Part shown: positions 55,639 to 63,379 of the stretch, one piece after another
Layout of the letters: each line of letters opens with the position of its first letter
Position numbering within the stretch: position 1 is the stretch's first letter
Origin: Streptomyces sp. LaPpAH-108
Lineage (GTDB): Bacteria > Actinomycetota > Actinomycetes > Streptomycetales > Streptomycetaceae
DNA length: 64,000 nucleotides
Assembly: GCF_000373625.1 (NCBI RefSeq)
Contig: NZ_KB891994.1
Coordinates: 186,001-250,000, forward strand
Direction of reading: 5' to 3'
Notes under the pieces: generated by a model
The model's database searches: none
Seen by the model: only the letters and a program-made list of their open reading frames with translations
Told to the model about the DNA's origin: nothing
Made by a program: the position numbers and the translations under genes

Positions 55639-56600
55639 CGTCCCCTGTCAACCGTCTGCGTCCGCGCCGCTCCTGTCTGGCGGTGCCGGGAAGCAATCCG
55701 CGCTTCCTGGAGAAGGCGCAGGGTCTCCCGGCCGACCAGGTCTTCCTGGACCTGGAGGACGCGTGCGCGCCGCTCGCGAAGCCCGAGGCGCGGCACACCA
55801 TCGTCAAGTTCCTCAATGAGGGTGACTGGACGGGCAAGACGCGGGTCGTGCGGGTCAACGACTGGACGACCGAGTGGACGTACCGCGATGTCGTGACGGT
55901 GGTTGAGGGCGCGGGGCCGAACCTTGACTGCATCATGCTGCCCAAGGTGCAGAACGCCCAGCAGGTGGTCGCGCTCGACCTGCTGCTCACGCAGATCGAG
56001 AAGACCATGGGCTTCGAGGTCGGCCGGATCGGCATTGAGGCGCAGATCGAGAATGCACAGGGTCTCAACAACGTCAATGAGATCGCGTCCGCCAGTCCAC
56101 GTATCGAGACGATCATCTTCGGCCCTGCCGACTTCATGGCGTCGATCAACATGAAGTCGCTCGTCGTGGGCGAGCAGCCGCCCGGCTATCCGGCCGACGC
56201 CTACCACTACATCCTCATGAAGATCCTGATGGCCGCCCGCGCCAACGACCTCCAGGCGATCGACGGCCCCTACCTCCAGATCCGCAATGTCGACGGCTTC
56301 CGCGAGGTGGCCGGCCGCGCCGCCGCGCTCGGCTTCGACGGCAAGTGGGTGCTGCACCCCGGCCAGGTGGACGCGGCCAACGAGGTCTTCTCGCCCTCGC
56401 AGGAGGACTACGACCACGCCGAGCTGATCCTGGACGCGTACGAGTACTGCACCTCCGAGGCGGGCGGCAAGAAGGGCTCGGCGATGCTCGGCGACGAGAT
56501 GATCGACGAGGCCAGCCGCAAGATGGCCCTGGTCATCGCGGGCAAGGGCCGCGCGGCCGGAATGCGGCGGACGACCAAGTTCGAGATTCCGGAGGCGTGA
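55635..56600 (+). CDS. mcl: CitE/HpcH-family lyase (beta-methylmalyl-CoA/L-malyl-CoA lyase)
   Basis: A 321-residue Mg-dependent lyase. RLRPRRSCLAVPGSNPRFLEKA binds CoA, VFLDLEDACAPLAKPEAR holds metal ligands, RIGIEAQIENAQGLNNVNEIA has the Glu metal ligand, and TIIFGPADFMASI and GFDGKWVLHPGQVDAANEVF follow. In the pathway it cleaves beta-methylmalyl-CoA to glyoxylate and propionyl-CoA. The gene overlaps ecm by 4 bp, consistent with co-translation. Assignment to the beta-methylmalyl-CoA step rests on context; citrate-lyase-type function is unlikely because no citD/citF is present. Confidence 0.93.
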   Translation: MTSPVNRLRPRRSCLAVPGSNPRFLEKAQGLPADQVFLDLEDACAPLAKPEARHTIVKFLNEGDWTGKTRVVRVNDWTTEWTYRDVVTVVEGAGPNLDCIMLPKVQNAQQVVALDLLLTQIEKTMGFEVGRIGIEAQIENAQGLNNVNEIASASPRIETIIFGPADFMASINMKSLVVGEQPPGYPADAYHYILMKILMAARANDLQAIDGPYLQIRNVDGFREVAGRAAALGFDGKWVLHPGQVDAANEVFSPSQEDYDHAELILDAYEYCTSEAGGKKGSAMLGDEMIDEASRKMALVIAGKGRAAGMRRTTKFEIPEA

Positions 56601-56601
56601 G

Positions 56602-57114
56602 ATGCAGTTCGGGCGCACCTACGAGGAGTTCGAGGTCGGGGCCGTCTACAAGCACTGGCCCGGCAAGACGGTCACCGAGTACGACGACCACCTCTTCTGC
56701 CTGCTCACCATGAACCACCACCCGCTCCACATGGACGCGCACTACGCCGAGAGCACGACCGACTTCGGCAAGAACGTGGTGGTGGGCAACTACATCTACT
56801 CGCTGCTGCTCGGCATGTCCGTGCCGGACGTGTCGGGCAAGGCGATCGCCAACCTGGAGATCGAGTCGCTCAAGCACGTGGCGCCGACCTTCCACGGCGA
56901 CACGATCTACGGCGAGACGACCGTGCTCGACAAGTGGCCGTCGAAGTCGAAGAACGACCGCGGGATCGTGCACGTGGAGACCAAGGGCTACAAGCAGGAC
57001 GGCACCCTGGTGTGCGTCTTCCGCCGCAAGGTCATGGTGCCGACCGAGACGTACATCAAGGAGCGCGGCGGCGAACAGCCCGGCCGTCCGGAACTCAAGC
57101 AGCAGGAGAAGTAG
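56602..57114 (+). CDS. mch: MaoC-like mesaconyl-CoA hydratase
   Basis: A 170-residue hot-dog-fold hydratase. The MaoC catalytic Asp/His region appears as LTMNHHPLHMDAHYAEST and GKNVVVGNYIYSLLLGMSV; FEVGAVYKHWPGKTVTEYDDHLF is the N-terminal landmark. It hydrates mesaconyl-C1-CoA to beta-methylmalyl-CoA, the substrate of the adjacent lyase. The ATG at 56602 is 1 nt after the lyase stop. The reaction is assigned by fold plus position in the pathway. Confidence 0.93.
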   Translation: MQFGRTYEEFEVGAVYKHWPGKTVTEYDDHLFCLLTMNHHPLHMDAHYAESTTDFGKNVVVGNYIYSLLLGMSVPDVSGKAIANLEIESLKHVAPTFHGDTIYGETTVLDKWPSKSKNDRGIVHVETKGYKQDGTLVCVFRRKVMVPTETYIKERGGEQPGRPELKQQEK

Positions 57115-57117
57115 GCC

Positions 57118-58323
57118 ATGGCCCGACTCGCCCAGACCGCAGGTCTGACGGACATCCAGCGGGAGATCCTTTCCACGGTCCGCGACTTCGTGGACAAGGA
57201 GATCATCCCGGTCGCCACCGAGCTGGAGCACCGCGACGAGTACCCGCAGCAGATCGTGGACGGCCTGAAGGAGCTGGGGCTGTTCGGTCTGATGATCCCC
57301 GAGGAGTACGGGGGCCTGGGCGAGTCGCTGCTCACCTACGCGCTGTGCGTGGAGGAGATCGCCCGGGGCTGGATGTCGGTCTCCGGGATCATCAACACGC
57401 ACTTCATCGTGGCGTACATGCTCAAGCAGCACGGCACGGAGGAACAGAAGTCCTACTTCCTGCCGAAGATGGCCCTCGGTGACATCCGGGGCGCGTTCTC
57501 GATGTCGGAGCCGGCGCTCGGCTCGGACGTGTCGGCCATCACCTCGAAGGCGGTGAAGGACGGCGAGGAATACGTCCTGAACGGCCAGAAGATGTGGCTG
57601 ACGAACGGTGGCACCTCCTCGCTCGTGGCTGTCCTGGTCCGCAGTGACGAAGGCCACCCCGAGGGCACCGCGCCCCACAAGTCGATGACGACCTTCCTGG
57701 TGGAGAAGGAACCCGGCTTCGGCGAGGTCCGGCCGGGGCTCACCATCCCCGGCAAGATCGACAAGATGGGCTACAAGGGCGTCGACACCACCGAGCTGAT
57801 CATGGACGGCCTGCGCATCCCGGCCGACCGCGTGCTCGGCGGCGTCACGGGCCGGGGTTTTTACCAAATGATGGACGGTGTGGAGGTGGGCCGCGTCAAC
57901 GTGGCGGCGCGTGGCTGCGGTGTCGCGCAGCGCGCCTTCGAGCTGGGCGTTCAGTACGCGCAGCAGCGGCACACCTTCGGCAAGCCGATCGCCCAGCACC
58001 AGGCCATCCAGTTCAAGCTGGCCGAAATGGCCACCAAGGTCGAGGCAGCCCATGCGATGATGGTGAACGCCGCACGCAAAAAGGACTCCGGGGAGCGAAA
58101 CGACCTGGAGGCCGGGATGGCGAAGTACCTCGCCTCGGAGTACTGCAAGGAAGTGGTGGAGGACGCCTTCCGCATCCACGGCGGCTACGGCTTCTCCAAG
58201 GAGTACGAGATCGAGCGCCTTTACCGGGAGGCTCCCATGTTGCTCATCGGTGAAGGCACCGCCGAGATCCAGAAAATGATCATCGGGCGCAGACTGCTCG
58301 AAGAGTACCGGTTCCAGGGCTGA
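57118..58323 (+). CDS. mcd: acyl-CoA dehydrogenase (methylsuccinyl-CoA dehydrogenase)
   Basis: A 401-residue FAD acyl-CoA dehydrogenase. AFSMSEPALGSDVSAITSKAVK is the N-terminal motif, QKMWLTNGG the flavin contact, and RHTFGKPIAQHQAIQFKLAEMATKVEA and RIHGGYGFSKEYEIERLYREAP the C-terminal motifs, with the catalytic Glu in LIGEGTAEIQ. In this cluster it should oxidise (2S)-methylsuccinyl-CoA to mesaconyl-CoA, completing the route. It starts 3 nt after the hydratase stop and is the last pathway gene, ending in a terminator. Confidence 0.94.
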   Translation: MARLAQTAGLTDIQREILSTVRDFVDKEIIPVATELEHRDEYPQQIVDGLKELGLFGLMIPEEYGGLGESLLTYALCVEEIARGWMSVSGIINTHFIVAYMLKQHGTEEQKSYFLPKMALGDIRGAFSMSEPALGSDVSAITSKAVKDGEEYVLNGQKMWLTNGGTSSLVAVLVRSDEGHPEGTAPHKSMTTFLVEKEPGFGEVRPGLTIPGKIDKMGYKGVDTTELIMDGLRIPADRVLGGVTGRGFYQMMDGVEVGRVNVAARGCGVAQRAFELGVQYAQQRHTFGKPIAQHQAIQFKLAEMATKVEAAHAMMVNAARKKDSGERNDLEAGMAKYLASEYCKEVVEDAFRIHGGYGFSKEYEIERLYREAPMLLIGEGTAEIQKMIIGRRLLEEYRFQG

Positions 58324-58333
58324 TTGTCCGGGG

Positions 58334-58370
58334 ACGGGGTGTTTTCTTCGTAGGGAAGATCACACCCCGT
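58334..58370 (+). terminator. stem-loop terminator after the ethylmalonyl-CoA operon
   Basis: A 9-bp stem, ACGGGGTGT (58334-58342) with ACACCCCGT (58362-58370), encloses a 2x2 internal loop, a 5-bp inner stem (TCTTC with GAAGA) and a 5-nt loop. It starts 10 nt past the dehydrogenase stop. Confidence 0.8.
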
Positions 58371-58491
58371 TGACGGTCTTCAGCCGTCGACTCGGCTTCC
58401 TGGCTTGCCCAGTTGCGGCCCGCTCCCGGTACGATCCCGGAAAGCCGCCGTCCCCCGTCAAGCGCGGCATCATCCGCTACGAAGGTCATCC

Positions 58492-59148
58492 ATGCCCCAC
58501 AGCCAAACCTCTGCACCTCGCGACAGCCGGGCCGGCGTACGCCTCGCGCGCGGAGCATCGCCGTGGCTCCTCCCGACCGTCGCCACCGCAGCCCTCAGCC
58601 TGGCCCGCGCCCGCCGCTCGGGCGTCGCCAAGGCCGTCGCCGTTCCCGCCACCGCGCTCGCGGCGGGAATGCTGTGGTTCTTCCGCGACCCCGAGCGCGA
58701 GATCGCCACGGGCCGGGTCATCTCCCCCGCCGACGGTGTGGTGCAGAGCATCATGCCGTGGAAGGACGGCCGCACCCGCGTCGCGATCTTCATGAGTCCG
58801 CTCAACGTCCACGTCAACCGGGCGCCGCTGGCGGGCACCGTGACGTCGGTCGAGCACATCCCCGGCGGCTTTGTTCCTGCTTTCAACAAGGAGAGCGAGA
58901 ACAACGAGCGCGTAGTCTGGCATTTCGACACCGAACTCGGCGACATCGAGATGATCCAGATCGCGGGCGCGGTGGCTCGTCGTATCGTGCCGTACCTCCC
59001 CGAGGGGACGAAGGTCGAGCAGGGCGAGCGCATCGGTCTGATCCGCTTCGGCTCGCGTGTCGACCTCTACCTGCCCGAGGGTGTGGAGGTCGCGGTCGAG
59101 GTCGGGCAGAAGACCGTGGCTGGGGTGACTCGCATTGACCGTGATTGA
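58492..59148 (+). CDS. psd: phosphatidylserine decarboxylase
   Basis: A 218-residue precursor that cleaves itself to make a pyruvoyl enzyme, converting phosphatidylserine to phosphatidylethanolamine. FFRDPEREIATGRVISPADGVVQ carries the Asp/His region, IFMSPLNVHVNRAP the core, and the cleavage site is at Gly-Ser in IRFGSRVDLYLPEG near the C-terminus. It is the short form common in actinobacteria, with one N-terminal membrane segment (ALAAGMLWFF). The ATG at 58492 is the conserved start. It overlaps pssA, the preceding step in the pathway. Confidence 0.94.
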   Translation: MPHSQTSAPRDSRAGVRLARGASPWLLPTVATAALSLARARRSGVAKAVAVPATALAAGMLWFFRDPEREIATGRVISPADGVVQSIMPWKDGRTRVAIFMSPLNVHVNRAPLAGTVTSVEHIPGGFVPAFNKESENNERVVWHFDTELGDIEMIQIAGAVARRIVPYLPEGTKVEQGERIGLIRFGSRVDLYLPEGVEVAVEVGQKTVAGVTRIDRD

Positions 59149-59989
59149 TCCGGAGACACAGGCGGGCTGGGTGCCCGAGGCCGACGCGGTCGACGACGAA
59201 GAGGAGATGCCTCTCTCTCTGCGCCTGTCGATAGCGGACACGCTCACGCTCGGCAACGCGACCTGCGGGTTCATGGCGGTGTACTTCACCACCACCGGCA
59301 TCCTCATCCCGCACCTCACCGGCAGCCAGGAATCCGGCATGGCCCGCCACAGCGCGGCCACGGCGGTCATCCTGATGCTCTGCGCGGCGATCTTCGACCT
59401 CTTCGACGGCCTGGTGGCGCGCAAGCTGCGCTCCTCGCCGATGGGCGCGGAGCTGGACAACCTCTCCGACCTCATCAGCTTCGGCCTGGCGCCCGCGTAC
59501 TTCGTCCTCGTCTACGGCATGGTCGCCGACGACGCCCACCAGCGGGTGGCGGCGCTCGGCGCGATCGTGGTGCTGCTCGCGGTGGTCCTACGCCTGGCGC
59601 GCTTCTCCTGCGTGACGCTGAAGGACGGCATGTTCCAGGGGATGCCGTCACCGTTCGGCGCCCTGACCGTCGTCTCGATCGTGCTTCTGGAGCTGCCCTT
59701 CGTGGCGACGCTCCTGGCCATCCTGGGCACCGCCTGGCTGATGGTGAGCCGGGTCGAGTACCCGAAGCCGCGTGGCCGCCTCGCCGGGGCCATGCTCTCC
59801 TGGATCGTCCTCTCCATGGGCCTCCTCGCCGCCTGGGCCTTCGACGCCCCCAGCGGCCAGCTCCTCCTCCAGACGGGCTGTGCACTCCAGCTCGTCATGG
59901 GCGCGGTCATCCCCCTGTTCGCCACGGCCCGCCGGGTGAACAACTTCCGCGACAACCGCCGGGAGGCACGAGCGGCCCAGCTGCCGTAG
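59135..59989 (+). CDS. pssA: CDP-diacylglycerol-serine O-phosphatidyltransferase
   Basis: A 284-residue membrane enzyme of the CDP-alcohol phosphatidyltransferase family with seven to eight helices. The catalytic motif runs DGLVARKLRSSPMGAELDNL and on to the last Asp of LSD. It makes phosphatidylserine from CDP-diacylglycerol and serine. Its TTG start at 59135 overlaps the psd end by 14 bp; a GTG at 59141 is the alternative. Gene order psd-pssA means the product of the second enzyme is the substrate of the first, in one transcript. A 19-bp hairpin ends it. Confidence 0.94.
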   Translation: MTVIDPETQAGWVPEADAVDDEEEMPLSLRLSIADTLTLGNATCGFMAVYFTTTGILIPHLTGSQESGMARHSAATAVILMLCAAIFDLFDGLVARKLRSSPMGAELDNLSDLISFGLAPAYFVLVYGMVADDAHQRVAALGAIVVLLAVVLRLARFSCVTLKDGMFQGMPSPFGALTVVSIVLLELPFVATLLAILGTAWLMVSRVEYPKPRGRLAGAMLSWIVLSMGLLAAWAFDAPSGQLLLQTGCALQLVMGAVIPLFATARRVNNFRDNRREARAAQLP

Positions 59990-60010
59990 CCCCACCGGTC
60001 CAGCAGTGTT

Positions 60011-60051
60011 CACCGAGGGCCCCGACCTGTCACAGGTCGGGGCCCTCGGTG
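60011..60051. terminator. very strong 19-bp hairpin terminator
   Basis: The 19-nt arms 60011-60029 (beginning CACCGAGGGC) and 60033-60051 (ending GCCCTCGGTG) are perfectly complementary around a TCA loop, followed by TTTC. It lies 21 nt after pssA and 44 nt before the end of the convergent glycerate kinase gene, so it can serve both. Confidence 0.92.
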
Positions 60052-60095
60052 TTTCGCGCCGGAAGCCGTTGCCGCGCTCGGGCGGCCACGCCGGC

Positions 60096-61238
60096 TCAGG
60101 TCAGGTGGTTCTTGGCCAGGTGGGTGGCCAGGCGTTCCAGGAGGGGGCCTGCTTGGGCTCGGCAGGTGGATTCGTTCGGTTCGAGGGAGGTCAGGGGGTA
60201 GGCGTGGGTGATGCCTGCGGTGCGGAGGGCGGCGGGCGACAGGGTCAGACGGCCGCAGACCGCGACCACCTCCTTGCCCGCCGCGCGGGCCGCCGCGGCG
60301 ACTCCGGCCGGGGCCTTGCCGTGCAGGGTCTGTTCGTCCAGGGAGCCCTCGCCGGTGATGACCAGGTCGGCGCGGTCCAGGGCGGCGGCGAAGCCGAGGG
60401 TGTCCAGGACGACCTCGATGCCGGGGCGGAAGCGGGCGCCGAGGAGGAGGGCGGCGTAGCCGAGGCCACCGGCGGCGCCCGCGCCGGGGAAGGTCGCGAG
60501 GTCGGCCGCGCGAGGGAGGGTGGCGGCGAGGACGGTCACGTAGTGGGCGAGGGCGGCGTCGAGACGGGCCACGTCCGCCGGGGAGGCGCCCTTCTGCGGG
60601 CCGTAGACGGCGGCGGCGCCCTGCGGCCCGGTCAGCGGGTTGTCGACGTCACCGGCGAGCACCAGGTCCACGGAGGCGAGGCGCGGATCGAGGCCGGACA
60701 GGTCGGCACGGGCGAGGTCCACGAGCGCGCCGCCGCCGGGGGCCACCAGCTTTCCGTCGCCGTCCAGCAGCCGGGAACCGAGCGCCGTCAGCATCCCGGC
60801 GCCGCCGTCCGTCGTGGCGCTGCCCCCGACGCCGAACACGATGGTCCGCGCGCCCGCGTCCAGCGCGGCCCGCAGCAGCTCCCCCGAGCCGTACGTGGAG
60901 GCCGTGAGCGGCGCCCGTACCCCCTCCGGCAGCCGCCGCAGCCCACTCGCCTCGGCCATCTCGACCACGGCGGTGTCGCCGCGCACCGCGAAGGCGGCGG
61001 TCACCGGCTCCCCGGTCGGCCCGGCGACCCGCGCCTCACGCCGCTCGAATCCGGCCGCGAGCGCCGCGTCCACCGTGCCGTCGCCCCCGTCGGCCACGGG
61101 CAGCGCCTCCACCACCACGTCCGGCACGACCCGCCGCAGCCCGGCCGCGACCCGCGCGGCCACCTCGGCGGCCGTCAGCGACCCCTTGAACTTGTCGGCG
61201 GCGACCAGCACCCGCCGCCGCCCCGCACCGTCCGTCAC
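60096..61238 (-). CDS. glycerate 2-kinase (GlxK/GarK family)
   Basis: A 380-residue kinase of the glycerate kinase type-1 family: ADKFKGSLTAAEVAARVAAGL at the N-terminus, then PVADGGDGTVDAAL, VGGSATTDGGAGMLTALGSRLLD, and ITGEGSLDEQTLHGKAPAGVAAAAR near the C-terminus. It phosphorylates glycerate to 2-phosphoglycerate, a link between glyoxylate/glycerate metabolism and glycolysis. Glyoxylate made by the ethylmalonyl-CoA lyase could in principle reach it (inference). The GTG at 61238 is chosen, with GAGGGG 5 nt upstream; a GTG at 61241 is the alternative. Confidence 0.93.
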   Translation of the reverse strand: MTDGAGRRRVLVAADKFKGSLTAAEVAARVAAGLRRVVPDVVVEALPVADGGDGTVDAALAAGFERREARVAGPTGEPVTAAFAVRGDTAVVEMAEASGLRRLPEGVRAPLTASTYGSGELLRAALDAGARTIVFGVGGSATTDGGAGMLTALGSRLLDGDGKLVAPGGGALVDLARADLSGLDPRLASVDLVLAGDVDNPLTGPQGAAAVYGPQKGASPADVARLDAALAHYVTVLAATLPRAADLATFPGAGAAGGLGYAALLLGARFRPGIEVVLDTLGFAAALDRADLVITGEGSLDEQTLHGKAPAGVAAAARAAGKEVVAVCGRLTLSPAALRTAGITHAYPLTSLEPNESTCRAQAGPLLERLATHLAKNHLT

Positions 61239-61559
61239 CACACGACCCCTCACCGTCCGAACCCACGCTCGCCCCAGGGAGCACCGCTGCGACCCTAAGG
61301 GCTGCCGCCCAGGGCACGCTGCCGCGCCCGCGCAGCTCCGTCGACGACGCCAATGCGCCGCCGACTCGCCCGCAGCCTCGATGCCCAGCATGCCCACGCC
61401 ACGCCAGCAGCACCGGGCACGCCGACGACCAGCTCCACAGCCCGCGCCGAGCACGCAGCCCCCGTACACCACCACCCCGCCCCCAGCCCGCGCCAGACGC
61501 ACCCCCGCGCCCCCACCGCCCCCTGTGCCCGCGCCCCCGCGCCTGGCTACGCTGCCAGG
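61239..61559. other. 321-bp divergent gap, low complexity
   Basis: Between the divergent glycerate kinase and Nudix genes. It is rich in CCGCGCC- and CCAGCCC-type words with several short repeats but I find no clear palindrome, promoter or hairpin. Confidence 0.4.
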
Positions 61560-62054
61560 ATGACCACCTCGAACGACTTCGCCACGTACATCGCCGGTCT
61601 CCCCCGTGTCCTCGCCGCCGCCGCGTGTCTGTTCCGGGACGCCGAGGGACGGGTGCTGCTCGTCGAGCCGAATTACCGGCCGGGGTGGGGGCTGCCGGGC
61701 GGCACGATCGAGTCGGATCAGGGGGAGACACCTCGGCAGGGGGCGCGGCGCGAGACGCTGGAGGAGATCGGCCTGGACCTGGAGCCGGGGCGGTTGCTCA
61801 CCGTGGACTGGGTACCGGGACCGGGCCGCCCGCCGCTGGTGGCGTACCTCTACGACGGCGGCGTGCTGAGCGAGGCCGAGCTGAAGTCGATCCGTCTCCA
61901 GGAGGAGGAGCTGCTGTCCTGGCGCCTGGTCCCCCGCCCCGAACTGCCGGACTACCTCCCCTCGCCCCTCTCCGACCGCATCCTGACCGCCCTGGACGTC
62001 CTGGCGGAGGGCAACGGCCCGGCCGAGCTGGAGAACGGCCACCGGGTGGTCTGA
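61560..62054 (+). CDS. Nudix hydrolase
   Basis: A 164-residue Nudix-fold pyrophosphohydrolase. The Nudix box is recognisable: [20 protein letters not shown], then RETLEEIG. It departs from the standard GX5EX7REUXEEXGU by two extra residues (DQ) between the conserved glycines and the first Glu; the REUxEExG part is intact. It may act on nucleotide derivatives or another X-diphosphate. The ATG at 61560 starts it. The next gene is a sirtuin 55 bp downstream, possibly co-transcribed; both could handle NAD-related or nucleotide substrates (inference). Confidence 0.9.
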   Translation: MTTSNDFATYIAGLPRVLAAAACLFRDAEGRVLLVEPNYRPGWGLPGGTIESDQGETPRQGARRETLEEIGLDLEPGRLLTVDWVPGPGRPPLVAYLYDGGVLSEAELKSIRLQEEELLSWRLVPRPELPDYLPSPLSDRILTALDVLAEGNGPAELENGHRVV

Positions 62055-62109
62055 CCGTGCGGCGATATCCCCTCGCCGCCCCGCCCCCGCCCGCCCTACT
62101 CTCGGTCCC

Positions 62110-62847
62110 ATGGCCAAGCCCCTCGTAGCCGTCCTCAGCGGCGCAGGCATCTCCACCGACTCCGGTATCCCGGACTACCGCGGCCCCAACGGGCTGTGGC
62201 GGCGGGATCCGGAGGCCGAGAAGCTGGTGACGTACGCGTACTACATGGCGGACCCGGAGATCCGGCGCCGCTCGTGGCAGCTGCGGCGCAAGAACCGGGC
62301 GCTGAGCGCGGAGCCGAACGCCGCGCACCGGGCGGTGGCCGAGCTGGAGCGCTCCGGTGTCCCGGTGCGGGTGCTCACACAGAACGTGGACGGGCTGCAT
62401 CAGCGGGCCGGGATGCCCGCCCGGAAGGTGCTCGAACTGCACGGCAACGCAAGGGAGTTCGTGTGCACCAAGTGTCACGCGAGGGGGTCGATGGAGGACG
62501 CCCTCGCCCGCGTGGAGGCCGGTGAGGAGGATCCGCCGTGTCTGGAGTGCGGCGGGATCCTGAAGTCGGCGACGGTGATGTTCGGGCAGAGCCTGGACCC
62601 CGTCGTCCTCGGCGAGGCCCTGTCGATCAGCAAGGCGTGCACGGTGTTCATCGCCGTCGGCAGCACGCTCCAGGTGCAGCCCGCCGCCGGTCTCGCCGGG
62701 GTGGCCGCCGACCACGGCGCCCGGCTGACCATCGTCAACGCGGAGCCGACGCCGTACGACGACCTCGCCGAGGAGGTCGTCCGCGAGCCGATCGGCACCG
62801 CGCTGCCCGGCCTGCTGAGCGCGCTGGCCGGGCGGTACGGCGACTGA
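62110..62847 (+). CDS. Sir2 family NAD-dependent protein deacylase
   Basis: A 245-residue sirtuin. The NAD-binding Rossmann motif is VLSGAGISTDSGIPDYRG (the GAGxSxxSGIPDFR signature) and the catalytic His is in VLELHGNAREFVC (with TQNVDGLH before it). Zinc ligands are CTKC and CLEC, a complete four-cysteine set. GSTLQVQPAAGLA and IVNAEPTPYDDLA complete the fold. It removes acetyl or other acyl groups from lysines with NAD. The ATG at 62110 is clear. It is convergent with ogt, with 12 bp between. Confidence 0.95.
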   Translation: MAKPLVAVLSGAGISTDSGIPDYRGPNGLWRRDPEAEKLVTYAYYMADPEIRRRSWQLRRKNRALSAEPNAAHRAVAELERSGVPVRVLTQNVDGLHQRAGMPARKVLELHGNAREFVCTKCHARGSMEDALARVEAGEEDPPCLECGGILKSATVMFGQSLDPVVLGEALSISKACTVFIAVGSTLQVQPAAGLAGVAADHGARLTIVNAEPTPYDDLAEEVVREPIGTALPGLLSALAGRYGD

Positions 62848-62859
62848 CCCCACGGCCGG

Positions 62860-63369
62860 TCAGAACAGGCTCTCCCCCTTCTCGGCCTTCTCGAACTCCA
62901 GCAGCTTCTGCTTGCGGGCCAGGCCGCCGCCGTAGCCGGTGAGGCTGCCGGTCGAGCCGATGACCCGGTGGCAGGGGACGATGATGCCGATGGGGTTGCG
63001 GCCGTTGGCGAGGCCGACGGCGCGGGAGGCGGTGGGGTTGCCGAGGGCGGCGGCGAGCTGGCCGTAGCTCCGGGTCTCCCCGTAGGGGATGAGGGTGAGC
63101 TGCTCCCAGACCCGCTGCTGGAACGGCGTGCCCGCGAGGTTCAGGCGGAGGGTGAAGTCGGTCAGGTCGCCCGCGAAGTAGGCCGCCAGCTGCTCGCGGG
63201 CCTCGGCGAAGGCGCGCAGGCTGTCGTCGCGCGGGCCGAAGGTCTCCTCGGCGGGGCGGTGGCGCTGGCCCTCCATGTAGAGGCCGCACAGCGTGTCGTC
63301 GGCGTCCGCGACGAGCGTGAGGGGCCCGTAGGGGCTGTCGGTGACGGTGTGGTGCTTCATGGCGGTCAT
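62860..63369 (-). CDS. ogt: methylated-DNA-protein-cysteine methyltransferase
   Basis: A 169-residue suicide alkyltransferase that repairs O6-methylguanine and O4-methylthymine in DNA. The active-site cysteine is in IVPCHRVIG, preceded by PYGETRSYGQLAAALGNPTASRAVGLANGRNP, the classical HTH-like domain. The ATG at 63369 is chosen: GAGGAAG lies 6 nt upstream; the ATG at 63360 has none. It begins 10 nt after the AlkA-like gene stop, so both alkylation-repair enzymes are made from one transcript. Confidence 0.96.
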   Translation of the reverse strand: MTAMKHHTVTDSPYGPLTLVADADDTLCGLYMEGQRHRPAEETFGPRDDSLRAFAEAREQLAAYFAGDLTDFTLRLNLAGTPFQQRVWEQLTLIPYGETRSYGQLAAALGNPTASRAVGLANGRNPIGIIVPCHRVIGSTGSLTGYGGGLARKQKLLEFEKAEKGESLF

Positions 63370-63379
63370 GGCAACTTCC

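Noticed and set aside
52249..57114. ccr region considered as part of a polyketide cluster
   Set aside because: No ketosynthase or other biosynthetic gene; the neighbours are the full ethylmalonyl-CoA pathway.
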